From NCBI GenBank assembly GCA_016234595.1, contig JACRBG010000010.1, positions 55,097-119,096 on the forward strand: a DNA stretch of 64,000 nucleotides, in the 5' to 3' direction. The notes beneath the pieces are model-generated. The model saw only the letters and a list, made by a program, of their open reading frames with translations, was not told the origin of the DNA and did no database searches. Within the stretch, counting starts at the first letter, position 1. Each line of letters starts with the position of its first letter. Positions 8,187 through 17,303 of the stretch are shown here, piece by piece. The position numbers and the translations under genes were made by a program. The DNA is from Chloroflexota bacterium (GTDB lineage: Bacteria > Chloroflexota > Anaerolineae > Aggregatilineales > J027).

Positions 8187-10238
8187 ATGCAAGCGTTAAA
8201 TAACAGCGCCTCTCAAAAATCTAGCCTCAAATCTGGCTGGTTGAGCGTGTTAGGGGTGCTGTTATTTATCGTTGGGCAAACCCTCTGGTACGTCTTGAAT
8301 GACCTGCCTCTCCTAGGGGGTGTCGTAGTAATCGGGGCGGCTGTTGTAGTGTTCCTAGCGCCAACCCCCTTAATGCATACCTCAACTCGTGTTGGCTCCC
8401 CCATCACCAATTTGAAAACTTCTAAACCTTCGTATTTCCGCAAATTATTCATTCCTATAGGGGTAGGTTTGGTTATCTTTGCGGCACAGCATGGGGTACG
8501 ACACGCGCCGGGTTCACTTTGGGTCTTATTAGCCCTGTGGTTGTGCGGGCTTGGCTGTGTGTTGATTGGCATAACTCAATATGGTGATTGGTTAGACCTA
8601 GCACGACAAGTCTTTCAAAGCCTAGCCCAACAGCATAGGGAATGGCTGGGAATTGCTTGTTTGATGGGCTTGGGATTGATTATTCGGGGTGGGTGGTTAG
8701 GTAGTTTTCCAGATATGATGGCTGAAGATGAGGGCCACTTTGCCAAACAAGCCGCCGAAATCCAAACCTATTATCACTGGGAACGCAATCCATTTGAATT
8801 TACGCCCGATCATCACCCTGTGATTTACCACATTATGCAGGCTGTTTCAATTGATATGTTTGGGCGAACCGTCGCGGCGGCACGGCTCCCCTCAGCCATC
8901 TTGGGAACACTAACGATAGGCGCTGTTTACTGGGTGGTTCGTTTAATGTTTGACCAACGGGTGGCGGTGCTTGCGGGAATTTTCATGACAACGTTTCCCC
9001 AGCATGTCCACTTTTCCCGTTTGGCCCTTAATCAAGTCATGGATCCTCTATTCCTGACCCTGTCATTTGGGTTTTTGATACTGGCATTACGAAACGACAA
9101 TCGCGCCTACTATGCCCTAACTGGATTGACTATGGGCCTCTCGCAATATGGCTTCTCATCCGCTCGATTGATTCCTATTCTCGTGGTCATTTATCTTTTC
9201 TGGCATTACCTCTCTCAGAAAAAGAGATCTGGGGAACCTGATATTTTCCCTATCTTGTCCCTAGCCTTTGTATTCGCTGTAACGGTTTTTCCCCAAGCCT
9301 ATTCCTTATGGCATAGCAATTCGGGTTCGCCGTCCCCCCGCTTGGAGGACATTGGTATATGGCAAAAAGACAACCCGTTTGGAGTCCATCATATAACGCA
9401 CGGCGATGAAATTGACTATTGGGAAAAGCAACTTACCGCGCCGTTTTTAGGCTTTACCCAACAACAAGAGGCAGGCTATTTCTATGGACGTTTCGCGCCA
9501 TTTCTGGGCTGGGTAGCGCCTGTACCATTTATGATTGGGCTTGTCCTTGCGCTCAAAAATTGGCGAAACCCCAAACAAATAATCCTTGTTTGGGGCTGGG
9601 GTTTGACGGTGGTGTTAGGTGGAATACTCTTAAGCAACCCACCTGAATTTCAACGTTTTGTGATTTCTATACCCGCCTTAGTGATATTGGTAAGTCTTGG
9701 CGTGCTTTATATGGCGGATGTATTGGTCTGGCTATCAAAAACTCTTAGTCCGGAGCAACTAATACCTGTTCATATCGAACGCTGGATATTACCGTTAATT
9801 TTGACGATTGCTCTTAGCACATTTGACCTTAAAATATATAGTCAGGATTATCGTCTTGCACGGCCATATTTTCATGGCCCTCGGACGACTAATTTGAATA
9901 TTGTGGCAGATGAGGTCTTACCAAAATATATAGGCTATCGCATTTGGTATATGTCAGCGCCCGACCTCAATCTTGCAACTTCACCTGTTTTAGAGTACAA
10001 AGTACCCAACCTAAGCGCATCTGAATATGGTGGGAAAGTTCAAGATTTACCTATAGCGATTGCCCAATCGCTCGCAGACAATCAGACATCTCTTGTGGTC
10101 ATTCTTGCACCACATTATCCTGATTTTGCAGCCGCCTATGAATTGCTTTCGACGGTCTCTGGTGGCGAGAGATGGGCTGTGCCAGACCCAATAACATATC
10201 GCCTTGTAGCCTATGTGTTCAAGTTTAGTGTAGAATAA
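8187..10238 (+). CDS. GT39/GT83-like membrane glycosyltransferase
   Basis: A 683-residue polytopic membrane protein with about 12 hydrophobic segments. After the first long hydrophobic region the motif MMAEDEGHFA (E180-D181-E182) occurs. An acidic pair in the first extracytoplasmic loop is the catalytic signature of PMT/ArnT-type enzymes that use polyprenyl-phosphate sugars. The following HPVIYHIMQA and GRTVAAARLPSAILG also fit that family. It probably glycosylates lipids or proteins at the outer face of the membrane. The start is only six bases after the ABC gene, suggesting co-transcription, but no clear ribosome binding site is visible. The acceptor and sugar cannot be named. Its 145-base downstream gap has no clear signal. 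Confidence 0.75.
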   Translation: MQALNNSASQKSSLKSGWLSVLGVLLFIVGQTLWYVLNDLPLLGGVVVIGAAVVVFLAPTPLMHTSTRVGSPITNLKTSKPSYFRKLFIPIGVGLVIFAAQHGVRHAPGSLWVLLALWLCGLGCVLIGITQYGDWLDLARQVFQSLAQQHREWLGIACLMGLGLIIRGGWLGSFPDMMAEDEGHFAKQAAEIQTYYHWERNPFEFTPDHHPVIYHIMQAVSIDMFGRTVAAARLPSAILGTLTIGAVYWVVRLMFDQRVAVLAGIFMTTFPQHVHFSRLALNQVMDPLFLTLSFGFLILALRNDNRAYYALTGLTMGLSQYGFSSARLIPILVVIYLFWHYLSQKKRSGEPDIFPILSLAFVFAVTVFPQAYSLWHSNSGSPSPRLEDIGIWQKDNPFGVHHITHGDEIDYWEKQLTAPFLGFTQQQEAGYFYGRFAPFLGWVAPVPFMIGLVLALKNWRNPKQIILVWGWGLTVVLGGILLSNPPEFQRFVISIPALVILVSLGVLYMADVLVWLSKTLSPEQLIPVHIERWILPLILTIALSTFDLKIYSQDYRLARPYFHGPRTTNLNIVADEVLPKYIGYRIWYMSAPDLNLATSPVLEYKVPNLSASEYGGKVQDLPIAIAQSLADNQTSLVVILAPHYPDFAAAYELLSTVSGGERWAVPDPITYRLVAYVFKFSVE

Positions 10239-10383
10239 ATTTGTTGCGATAAAAATTTAGCTCTGAAGTCAAAATCCCCCATAATATTCCCCCATTAAGG
10301 GAAGAAAATTCTTACAAAATTTGAAATGACATTTTGCTACAATCTCAAGTGGTATAGTCAGATAGGTGGATTGAGTATTTTAA

Positions 10384-11682
10384 ATGCCTTACTATAACGA
10401 ATATGGTGAAGCGGTGGATAACAGCCAGACCTTAAAAATCGAAGTAATGGGACGTTGGATTGAAAAGGAATGGGTAGAGAAGCGACCTGATGAAAAACTA
10501 ATCACGTTGCTAATCCCCGATTCTTGCCTCCAACAAGAGGCCCTTAAAGATTTTGACAGAACCCTGAATTTACAAGGTGGCTATCACTTCAAAGGTACAC
10601 AACTTATTGAATGTCCGGTTGTTGTAAGTGTAGCGGCTGCTTCATTACATACAGGTAAACTTACCGAAAAGACCGGCTCATTTATCTATACCTTCGACCC
10701 TGCTGAAGAAGAAGGTACACCAATCGAAACTTTGGTGATGGCCTCCTATTTTACCGACGACGGCCATGTCGTCAGCATTGCCTGTATTCCTGAAACTTTC
10801 CTTCCAACATGGCTGGCCTTCGCTAATGAATGTGTGCGGCTTGCCAGTGCTTTATCACCAACTTCACAAGTCATGATTATTGGTGGGCGTGCGCCGTCGT
10901 TTGTGCCCACCGTTGAATGGGATGATGTCATCCTACCTGCCAAGCTGAAAAATGAACTAATGCAGGATGTCGAGTCATTTTTTAGCACGGGTATTGAAGT
11001 CTACCGCCGCCTCAAACTGAAGCCCTTCCGTAAATTATTGCTGGCAGGTGTCCCCGGTACAGGCAAAACCATGCTCTGTTCTGCGTTGGCGAAATGGTCG
11101 CTGGGTCGTGAGTATTTGGTGATTTACGTCTCTGGTGCAGACCGCTCGGGGTCATCGTTCTGGAAAATTGAACAGGCCCTTTCGATTGCAGCCAGATCCA
11201 AAGTTCCCACCTTGATTTTGCTGGAGGAATTGGATGCCTATCTGCACGAGGAAGAAAAAGCGATGGTCTTAAATGTGCTGGACGGGGCCGAATCCGCCGA
11301 AAATGAAAAGGGCACACTGCTGATTGCGACTACGAACTATCCCGAGGCGATTGACGAGCGTATTTTGAAGCGCCCCGGACGGCTTGACCGCATCTATATC
11401 ATCCCCGAAACCCGCGAACGCGAAGACGCCGAGCGTATGTTGCAGCAATATTTGGGGACGATGTGGAAAGAAGAGCATCGCACGATGGCCCATGAATTGG
11501 TGGGCTATCCCGGCGCTTTCATCCGTGAGGTAGCAGTTTATGCCTTGACGCAGGTCGCCTATGAAGATTTGCAGGAATTGTCACTCGAACTGCTGGAGCA
11601 GTCTTTTGATCGCCTGCAAGAGCAAATTGAAGCCCGTGACGATTTCTTGACCAAACGTGCTCGGGTTGGCTTCTCATTTTAG
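10384..11682 (+). CDS. AAA+ ATPase with unknown N-terminal domain
   Basis: A 432-residue protein with a classical AAA module in its C-terminal half. Walker A GVPGTGKT is at 222-229, Walker B LILLEELD at 277-284, the sensor-1 asparagine in ATTN ends at 318, and the second region of homology has R330 and R333 in LKRPGRLDR as arginine-finger candidates. The 180-residue N-terminal part matches no family I know and probably recruits the substrate. Its core resembles single-domain AAA proteins of the FtsH/proteasomal-ATPase type, but no protease domain or membrane helix is present. It ends in a clear terminator and stands alone. The next gene is a TIR protein. Confidence 0.82.
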   Translation: MPYYNEYGEAVDNSQTLKIEVMGRWIEKEWVEKRPDEKLITLLIPDSCLQQEALKDFDRTLNLQGGYHFKGTQLIECPVVVSVAAASLHTGKLTEKTGSFIYTFDPAEEEGTPIETLVMASYFTDDGHVVSIACIPETFLPTWLAFANECVRLASALSPTSQVMIIGGRAPSFVPTVEWDDVILPAKLKNELMQDVESFFSTGIEVYRRLKLKPFRKLLLAGVPGTGKTMLCSALAKWSLGREYLVIYVSGADRSGSSFWKIEQALSIAARSKVPTLILLEELDAYLHEEEKAMVLNVLDGAESAENEKGTLLIATTNYPEAIDERILKRPGRLDRIYIIPETREREDAERMLQQYLGTMWKEEHRTMAHELVGYPGAFIREVAVYALTQVAYEDLQELSLELLEQSFDRLQEQIEARDDFLTKRARVGFSF

Positions 11683-11707
11683 ATTTATACCCTCTCCATA
11701 GAACACG

Positions 11708-11736
11708 AAAAAGGATGGCTCAGGCTATCCTTTTTT
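11708..11736 (+). terminator. Rho-independent terminator after the AAA+ gene
   Basis: AAAAAGGATGGC pairs with GCTATCCTTTTT around a TCAG loop (one G-T wobble) and is followed by six T. It lies 25 bases after the stop codon. Confidence 0.85.
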
Positions 11737-11840
11737 ATTTGTTAATCTCTAAAGCTGTTTCAAACTAGGGTGGTGTTATATCTACAAAAAGGCATGTTAC
11801 AATGAAGAGCAACAGTTGATAAAAATCTTAAGGGGCCATC

Positions 11841-12851
11841 ATGAAACTGTTTATCAGCTATAGCAGCCGTGACCGTGAAAAAGTAAGTTCACTTGTTGAA
11901 GATCTCAAAAAAATCGTAAAAGTGGTTTCGCGTGATGATGGCGGCGATGTCTGGTTTGACCAAGAGTTGATTGGGGGGCATGATTGGTGGGAGAATATTT
12001 TAAGCAAGATTCGCGCCTGTGATGTATTTTTGTTCATTGTCACCCAAGATTCGCTGCGCTCTGATCCCTGCCGGCTTGAATATACTTATGCCCATAGTTT
12101 AAGTAAGCGTATTTTGCCCATTTTGTTAGGTGATGGTGTCAACGTCACCCTGCTGCCGGAACCATTGCAGCGCATCCAATTTGTGGATTATCGCAATCGG
12201 ACTTTGGATTCCTATCAACATCTGTCAGGTGCGATGGCAAGCCTGCCTCCTGCCATACCAATGCCCAATCCATTACCTCAGCCACCCTCAGCCCCAATTT
12301 CACCATTGGCTCAATTCCAACAACAACTTGAATCCAAAAATTTGAGCATTGAGATTCAGACGTCATTGGTCTTTCAGTTGAAGCAATATCTGGCTGATCC
12401 TCAATATGCCGAGTCAGCCCGTTACTTGTTAATGGAATTGCGTAAACACCCCGATACCCGTGCCCAAATTGCGGAAGAAATTAGTATTATTTTAAAGGAT
12501 ACCCCACCGCCGCGTGCCACATCCAGTTCTCAACAAGGTGGCTCATTGGCTGACATCATGAATCGAGGCAAAGAGCTATTACAGCCTAAACCAGCCAGCC
12601 AACCCCCTCTTATCAATAAAACCATTAATGTGCAGCAACCGCCATCTGCTACGCCGCCGCAATATGGCGCACCCATAGGTGGAAATTACGGAGCAGCGCC
12701 CAAGTCTGATAGTGGCATAATGGGGTGGTGGAAAAAACAAACACAGATAACTCAGATAGTGGTGGCAGTTGTTATACTTGGTATACTATCTTGCTGTCTT
12801 TGTTACTGTCTATATGCAATTGCCCTTTCAGGCACTAGCACCACCTACTAA
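11841..12851 (+). CDS. Membrane-anchored TIR-domain protein
   Basis: A 336-residue protein in three parts. Residues 1-130 are a TIR domain starting MKLFISYSSRDREKV, with WFDQEL (38-43), DVFLFIVTQDSL (61-72) and Glu80 in DPCRLEYTYA at the position of the NADase catalytic glutamate. Residues 140-300 are low-complexity, rich in Pro, Gln and Ser. Residues about 305-328 form one very hydrophobic, Cys-rich helix, which makes this a C-terminally anchored membrane protein with its TIR domain in the cytoplasm. TIR domains either cleave NAD+ in defence systems or act as adaptors. The conserved Glu leaves enzyme activity possible. It follows the AAA+ gene but is separated by a terminator, so joint function is only a guess. 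The ATG at 11841 has no strong ribosome binding site. Confidence 0.82.
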   Translation: MKLFISYSSRDREKVSSLVEDLKKIVKVVSRDDGGDVWFDQELIGGHDWWENILSKIRACDVFLFIVTQDSLRSDPCRLEYTYAHSLSKRILPILLGDGVNVTLLPEPLQRIQFVDYRNRTLDSYQHLSGAMASLPPAIPMPNPLPQPPSAPISPLAQFQQQLESKNLSIEIQTSLVFQLKQYLADPQYAESARYLLMELRKHPDTRAQIAEEISIILKDTPPPRATSSSQQGGSLADIMNRGKELLQPKPASQPPLINKTINVQQPPSATPPQYGAPIGGNYGAAPKSDSGIMGWWKKQTQITQIVVAVVILGILSCCLCYCLYAIALSGTSTTY

Positions 12852-12943
12852 GTCAGAAACTTTTTAGCGGGGTCAACCTGTTGATACGCAGCTTACCAAG
12901 CTATATTTGTAGCCATCTCACAACCTAACATTGAAAGATCAAA

Positions 12944-14140
12944 ATGTCCGATACGACTCAATTGTCTAACGATCAACTACGTGTTGCCATTTTTACCGAA
13001 ACATTTTTGCCCAAATTGGATGGGGTCGTGACCATCACTTGCTTAACCCTTGACCATCTGCGTTCCATCGGCGCCGAGGCAATTGTTTTTTCACCGGGTA
13101 AACATGTCGAAAGCTACAACGGTTTTCCGGTTGTTTCAATCACTCCCGGTATACCGATGCCGATGTACCCTGAAGTGACCATGTCTGTTCCCATGCGAAA
13201 ATCGCATCAGCGTTTTGTTGAATTCAAGCCTAATATTGTGCATCTGGCGAACCCATGGTGCGCAGGCCTGATGGGTATTCGTTTTGCCAAAAAAATGGAT
13301 TTGCCGATTGTGATGTCTTTCCACACCCATCTAATGGAAATGGCAAAGTTTTACAAGCTCGGCTTTTTACAAAAACCCTTGTGGAGCCTCCACCGCTATT
13401 TCTATAAAAAAGCAGATTATCGGTTGGCGACCTCTAAACGCATCAAGGATGAACTTGAAGCGCATAATTTTGGCCCAACAGGTCTGTGGCGACGTGGGGT
13501 AGATGCCAAAGTGTTTGCCCCCGGTTTTGATGCGACGGAAACCCGTTACAAGTTGACCAATGGCAATCCAGAAAAGACGCTTTTGTTGTTCGTCGGGCGG
13601 GTGGCCCCTGAAAAACAAATTGAGCAAATTCGCCCTGTTTTGGAAGCCATTCCCAACACCCATCTAGCTATTGTTGGTGATGGCCCCTATCGTGAAAAAC
13701 TTGAGAATCTGATGGCGGGGACTTCGACCACCTTTGCTGGCTATCTAAAGGGTGAGGCCCTAAGTGCTGCCTATGCCGCCGCTGACATTTTCGTTTTTCC
13801 CTCTGCAATCGAAACGTTTGGCCTAGTCGTTGCAGAAGCAATGGCAGCCGAACTTCCTGTTGTCAGTAGTCGCGTTGGTGGCGTGCCAGAATTAATTGAG
13901 TCTGGGGTCAATGGCTTCATCTTTGAGCCTAATGACATTCCCCAGATGATTACGAATGTGCGTGAATTGGTGGAAAATCCAACCATGCGTAAAGAAATGG
14001 GCCAAAAAGCCCGCCAGTCCGTTCAAAACCTAACATGGCAAGCCATTATGGATGACCTTGTTGCTGATTATCACCGCGTAATTGCCGCACACCACAGTAC
14101 CCTAGGGGTTAATAAGAAACTATCTATCGGCAAACATTAG
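12944..14140 (+). CDS. GT4-family glycosyltransferase, mannosyltransferase-like
   Basis: A 398-residue GT-B fold enzyme. The N-terminal domain starts LRVAIFTETFLPKLDGVVT, the start typical of MgtA/PimB-like alpha-mannosyltransferases. The C-terminal domain has VGRVAPEKQIE (217-227), VGDGP (244-248) and the E-x7-E donor-sugar motif at E290 and E298 (IETFGLVVAEAM). Such enzymes transfer mannose or glucose to glycolipids or diacylglycerol at the inner membrane face. No signal peptide or transmembrane segment is seen. It has its own 92-base upstream gap and is followed by the TPR gene on the same strand. The family is firm, the substrate is not. Confidence 0.85.
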   Translation: MSDTTQLSNDQLRVAIFTETFLPKLDGVVTITCLTLDHLRSIGAEAIVFSPGKHVESYNGFPVVSITPGIPMPMYPEVTMSVPMRKSHQRFVEFKPNIVHLANPWCAGLMGIRFAKKMDLPIVMSFHTHLMEMAKFYKLGFLQKPLWSLHRYFYKKADYRLATSKRIKDELEAHNFGPTGLWRRGVDAKVFAPGFDATETRYKLTNGNPEKTLLLFVGRVAPEKQIEQIRPVLEAIPNTHLAIVGDGPYREKLENLMAGTSTTFAGYLKGEALSAAYAAADIFVFPSAIETFGLVVAEAMAAELPVVSSRVGGVPELIESGVNGFIFEPNDIPQMITNVRELVENPTMRKEMGQKARQSVQNLTWQAIMDDLVADYHRVIAAHHSTLGVNKKLSIGKH

Positions 14141-14248
14141 TAAAAAAACTGACTTTAAAATTCTCATAGCATTCCAGATACAATTCGTTTTACAATAAGC
14201 ATTGGCAATTTAATGTCAGTGCTAATTTTGTTTGTTTTTGGAGGGTGT

Positions 14249-15679
14249 ATGAACAATAATGAACCCCCGGAAGATTTTGATTTACCGGAATCGGAGAATA
14301 AACTGCCCCAGAATGACGATGAGCCACAGAACCTATTCAGTGATTCATTATCAGACTCTGAGACCGATCAATCTTTCGACGAGGACAACTATAGGGATGT
14401 AGGTTCGGTAGAGAATTTTACAGGGGATATAGGTGGGTTACCTATGGATTGGCAGGATAATCACATCCCAAACGAAAATGACTTCAATAATGCTGGGGCA
14501 CGGCTTTTGCGCGAGCTTAACGAAAAACTGAATAGCACGGATGATGCTGACAAAACTGCCCAATTGCTCGAGGCCATTAATGAAACCATCCGCGCCACTC
14601 AATGGTTACCCAGCCTTGTTCCCCAAGTTCTGGAAGTAGGGTTAGCTCTTCGATCACCGGCACTCAAAATCGGGCGAATTGATCTTTGGCAGGACACCAT
14701 ATATTTGTTATTCCATAGCATTCTTGACCAATTAAAGTCGGATAAAGAACGTGGTGAATATTTCCGGCTCATCTTTATGAATATTGCCGATCTTAAGGCC
14801 AATATGGGTCAAAAAATTCCAGAGCGTTCAGCCATAAATGAATTAGCCCGAGAATATGGCATGTATGAATCTGGACAGGGTCGATGGCTATTGGTACGTG
14901 CTGCTTTGTTGAATGCAGTGATTTTGGACTATAGCCCTGAGAAGGCTGAATATGCGGCAAACAACCTTATCCATTTAGCTCGGCGAAGCAACGACCACAT
15001 GACCGAGATGCGGGTTTATCTCGCAAAGTCACGTCGTTACTTACAAGATCATCGCAATAGAGAAGCCTTTAGCATGAGCCAACAGGCCCTAGCAGTTGCC
15101 ACCCATATTGAGGCCGACCGATTTTATAGCGATTGTTTTGCTAGCATGTTGGCGAGCGCCTTGATGATATTGCCCACATCCTACATTGAAGACATTTTTG
15201 ATTATTGGCTTAAATTGCGACCATTCTTGCATGATAATGTTTACGAAAAAGCCATGTTCTTTGCGTTGCAGGGCAAATATTTATATGACCGCAAGACTGA
15301 TTTCAATCTCGCTGCCCAAGCATTTAAAAATGCTTATGAAGCTGAGATGCTTCAAAGTAAAGCTCTTGCCCAAGCCAAGAATTTGTTAGGTTGGGGTATG
15401 TCCCTGACAAAGATGGGTGAATATGAAACAGCCCACGAGTCATATCGCCAAGCCCTGACTATTTATAAAAGTGCCGATGAGGGTGAAATGGAAGTCTGGA
15501 TACTCTATGCCCTTGGGTGGAACGCAAAATTGAGTGGGCGGATTGAAATAGGGATTCGCTATCTAGAAAATGGGCTGGAACGCTCACTTGATTTGCTTAT
15601 GACACCTAGCCTTGAAGCTACTTGTAAAAGCATCAAGGAAGACCTTGCTGCATATCGATCTTCCTTAGATGAAGAGTGA
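14249..15679 (+). CDS. TPR-repeat protein with acidic N-terminus
   Basis: A protein of about 476 residues from the ATG at 14249, chosen because GGAGG at 14240-14244 lies just before it. An in-frame ATG at 14213 would add MSVLILFVFGGC, which looks like a lipoprotein signal with a weak lipobox but no positive residues, so membrane anchoring cannot be excluded. Residues 1-75 are acidic and probably disordered. The rest is alpha-helical with tetratricopeptide-like repeats, best seen near the C-terminus (AKNLLGWGMSLTKMGEYETA, then HESYRQALTIY). There is no DNA-binding or enzyme domain. It converges on a small secreted peptide gene five bases downstream. Function unknown. Confidence 0.75.
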   Translation: MNNNEPPEDFDLPESENKLPQNDDEPQNLFSDSLSDSETDQSFDEDNYRDVGSVENFTGDIGGLPMDWQDNHIPNENDFNNAGARLLRELNEKLNSTDDADKTAQLLEAINETIRATQWLPSLVPQVLEVGLALRSPALKIGRIDLWQDTIYLLFHSILDQLKSDKERGEYFRLIFMNIADLKANMGQKIPERSAINELAREYGMYESGQGRWLLVRAALLNAVILDYSPEKAEYAANNLIHLARRSNDHMTEMRVYLAKSRRYLQDHRNREAFSMSQQALAVATHIEADRFYSDCFASMLASALMILPTSYIEDIFDYWLKLRPFLHDNVYEKAMFFALQGKYLYDRKTDFNLAAQAFKNAYEAEMLQSKALAQAKNLLGWGMSLTKMGEYETAHESYRQALTIYKSADEGEMEVWILYALGWNAKLSGRIEIGIRYLENGLERSLDLLMTPSLEATCKSIKEDLAAYRSSLDEE

Positions 15680-15684
15680 CAAAA

Positions 15685-15885
15685 TCAGCACCCAGTGCCA
15701 CTTCCGCCGCCGTTTGGACAGGTGGGGTCGGCCAAGACGCTGCGTGGCCCAACATTAAATACTTTGGCGATATGGGTGCCACCATTGAGGCCAACAGGTG
15801 TTCCAGCGACAGCCATTAGGGCGGGGACTGCTAAAGATAGAACAAAAACGAGCGCGATTGCGAACAATACGACTTTACGATTCAT
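15685..15885 (-). CDS. Small secreted peptide, Gly/Cys-rich C-terminus
   Basis: A 66-residue protein from the ATG at 15885, which is preceded by GGAGG at good spacing. Residues 1-30 form a clear signal peptide: MNRK, then a run of hydrophobic residues, then a VAG-type cleavage region. The mature part is about 35 residues and ends CPNGGGSGTGC, with two Cys ten residues apart. It matches no family I know. A longer reading upstream is open but lacks a good start. It is convergent with the TPR gene, and a 30-bp interrupted palindrome lies 41-70 bases upstream of its start. It could be a signalling peptide, a modified peptide precursor or a small surface protein. Confidence 0.65.
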   Translation of the reverse strand: MNRKVVLFAIALVFVLSLAVPALMAVAGTPVGLNGGTHIAKVFNVGPRSVLADPTCPNGGGSGTGC

Positions 15886-15925
15886 GATGAGTTGCCTCCA
15901 CAAATGGATTTTTGTTTTTGAAGAG

Positions 15926-15955
15926 GCAGTCTCATTTAGGCCTAAATTTGACTGC
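15926..15955. promoter_or_regulatory. 30-bp interrupted palindrome upstream of secreted peptide
   Basis: GCAGTC (15926-15931) and ATTTAGG (15934-15940) are mirrored by CCTAAAT (15941-15947) and GACTGC (15950-15955), with two unpaired bases on each side. That gives 13 complementary pairs around a central GGCC. The site lies 41-70 bases upstream of the ATG at 15885 and could be an operator or a leader hairpin. Confidence 0.6.
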
Positions 15956-16019
15956 GATGGCTCTATCATCCCATAAGAGCTGAGGTAAATCTGTTCTTAG
16001 AGGACAGAGACCAGACAAA

Positions 16020-16059
16020 AAACGGACAGGTTTTGGTCAACTTGTCCGTTTCTTTTTTT
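16020..16059 (+). terminator. Rho-independent terminator
   Basis: AAACGGACA (16020-16028) pairs perfectly with TGTCCGTTT (16043-16051), followed by CTTTTTTT. It would stop rightward transcripts from the TPR gene before RNase D. On the other strand it also has a short T run. Confidence 0.8.
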
Positions 16060-16147
16060 GCGACAATCTGAGGGACGCGCGATAATTGGGAATTATCGTA
16101 CCCTTAGGAGTGTTTTTTCAGATAAAGATAGCGATGCCCCTATCCCT

Positions 16148-17299
16148 ATGACCCGCCTTCCTCGTCCTAAACTCATCAGTCAAGCACGTGCCTTGAAAAA
16201 TTTGGTAGAACAACTTCGAGATATTCCCTTATTGGCGGTTGACACTGAATCCAACAGTATGTTCGTTTATCAAGAACAGGTCTGTTTAATCCAGCTGTCA
16301 GCCCGCCACATAGGAAATAAAGAAACCGAGATTTTAGATTTCATTATTGACCCCTTGGCGGTTTCTGATCTCAGTGCTCTTGGGGAGCTATTTGCCAACC
16401 CCGCTATCGAGAAAGTCTTCCACGCTGCGGATTACGATATAAGCTGTATGAAGCGTGATTTTGGTTTCGAATTTGTCAACATCTTCGATACTTATTTTGC
16501 AGCCCAAACATTGGGGTGGCCGAAAGTGGGATTGAGCTCCCTACTTGAGGAGCATTTCGGGGTTTTGCTAGACAAGCGTTTTCAGCAATCAGAATGGCAT
16601 CATCGACCTCTCAGTGCCGAAGAACTCCAATATGCTCAAATGGATACACACTATTTACCCGCCTTACGTGATATCCAATTATCTGCTTTGCAACAGGCTG
16701 GTTATTTAGAAGAAGCCCAAGAAGGTTTCCGCGAACTTGTCGATTTACCTGCTGCAGATAGATCATTTGACCCTGATGGCTTTTGGCGATTGAAAGGAGC
16801 TTATCTTTTGGAAGGCCCAACATTGGCCGTTTTACGGGAACTATATCTGTGGCGCGAAAAAACAGCCCAAAAGCGCGATGTGCCTGCCTATAAAATTATC
16901 CAAGACTCCACGCTGGTAGATTTAGCCTCGGCTGCGCCATCATCGCCAGTGGCTCTTCAGAAAATTCGCGGAATTACCAAGCAAGTGGCGAATCGAGATG
17001 GCAAGGGAATTTTGAACGCGATAGATCGAGGCCGAAAAGAAACACCCCCTCGCCGCAATCCCCAAAATCGTAGCGCCCCAGAAGTGATCGCCCGTTATGA
17101 GGTATTGCACACTTGGCGTAAAGAAAAGGCGTTGGCCCGGGGCGTTGAAAGCAACGTTATCCTTTCCAAAAATGCTTTGTGGGTGCTGGCCCTGCGGCAT
17201 CCTAAAACGCTTGAAGAATTGGCGGTCATTGAAGAAATCGGCCCACACCGTCGTGCTAAATATGGCAATGAATTATTAAGCTTGCTGAAAGGTGTCTAG
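16148..17299 (+). CDS. rnd: Ribonuclease D (DEDDy 3'-5' exonuclease)
   Basis: A 383-residue protein if it starts at the ATG at 16148. The frame is open to a TTG at 16058, but the homology starts near LISQARALKNLVEQL, so the shorter form is preferred. Exonuclease residues are visible: D32 and E34 in LLAVDTESN, D97 in FHAADYDIS, and Y162 and D166 in YAQMDTHYL. Two HRDC-like helical domains follow, at about 205-275 (LRELYLWREKTAQKRDVPAY) and 305-380 (LHTWRKEKALARGVESNVIL), the same architecture as the E. coli enzyme. RNase D trims the 3' ends of tRNA and other stable RNA. Its stop is five bases from the start of the beta-CASP RNase gene, so the two form an RNA-processing pair. Confidence 0.9.
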   Translation: MTRLPRPKLISQARALKNLVEQLRDIPLLAVDTESNSMFVYQEQVCLIQLSARHIGNKETEILDFIIDPLAVSDLSALGELFANPAIEKVFHAADYDISCMKRDFGFEFVNIFDTYFAAQTLGWPKVGLSSLLEEHFGVLLDKRFQQSEWHHRPLSAEELQYAQMDTHYLPALRDIQLSALQQAGYLEEAQEGFRELVDLPAADRSFDPDGFWRLKGAYLLEGPTLAVLRELYLWREKTAQKRDVPAYKIIQDSTLVDLASAAPSSPVALQKIRGITKQVANRDGKGILNAIDRGRKETPPRRNPQNRSAPEVIARYEVLHTWRKEKALARGVESNVILSKNALWVLALRHPKTLEELAVIEEIGPHRRAKYGNELLSLLKGV

Positions 17300-17303
17300 A
17301 ACT

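Noticed and set aside
10250..10383. Promoter for the AAA+ gene (TTGAAA and TACAAT)
   Set aside because: The spacer is 11 bases, so the pair is not credible.
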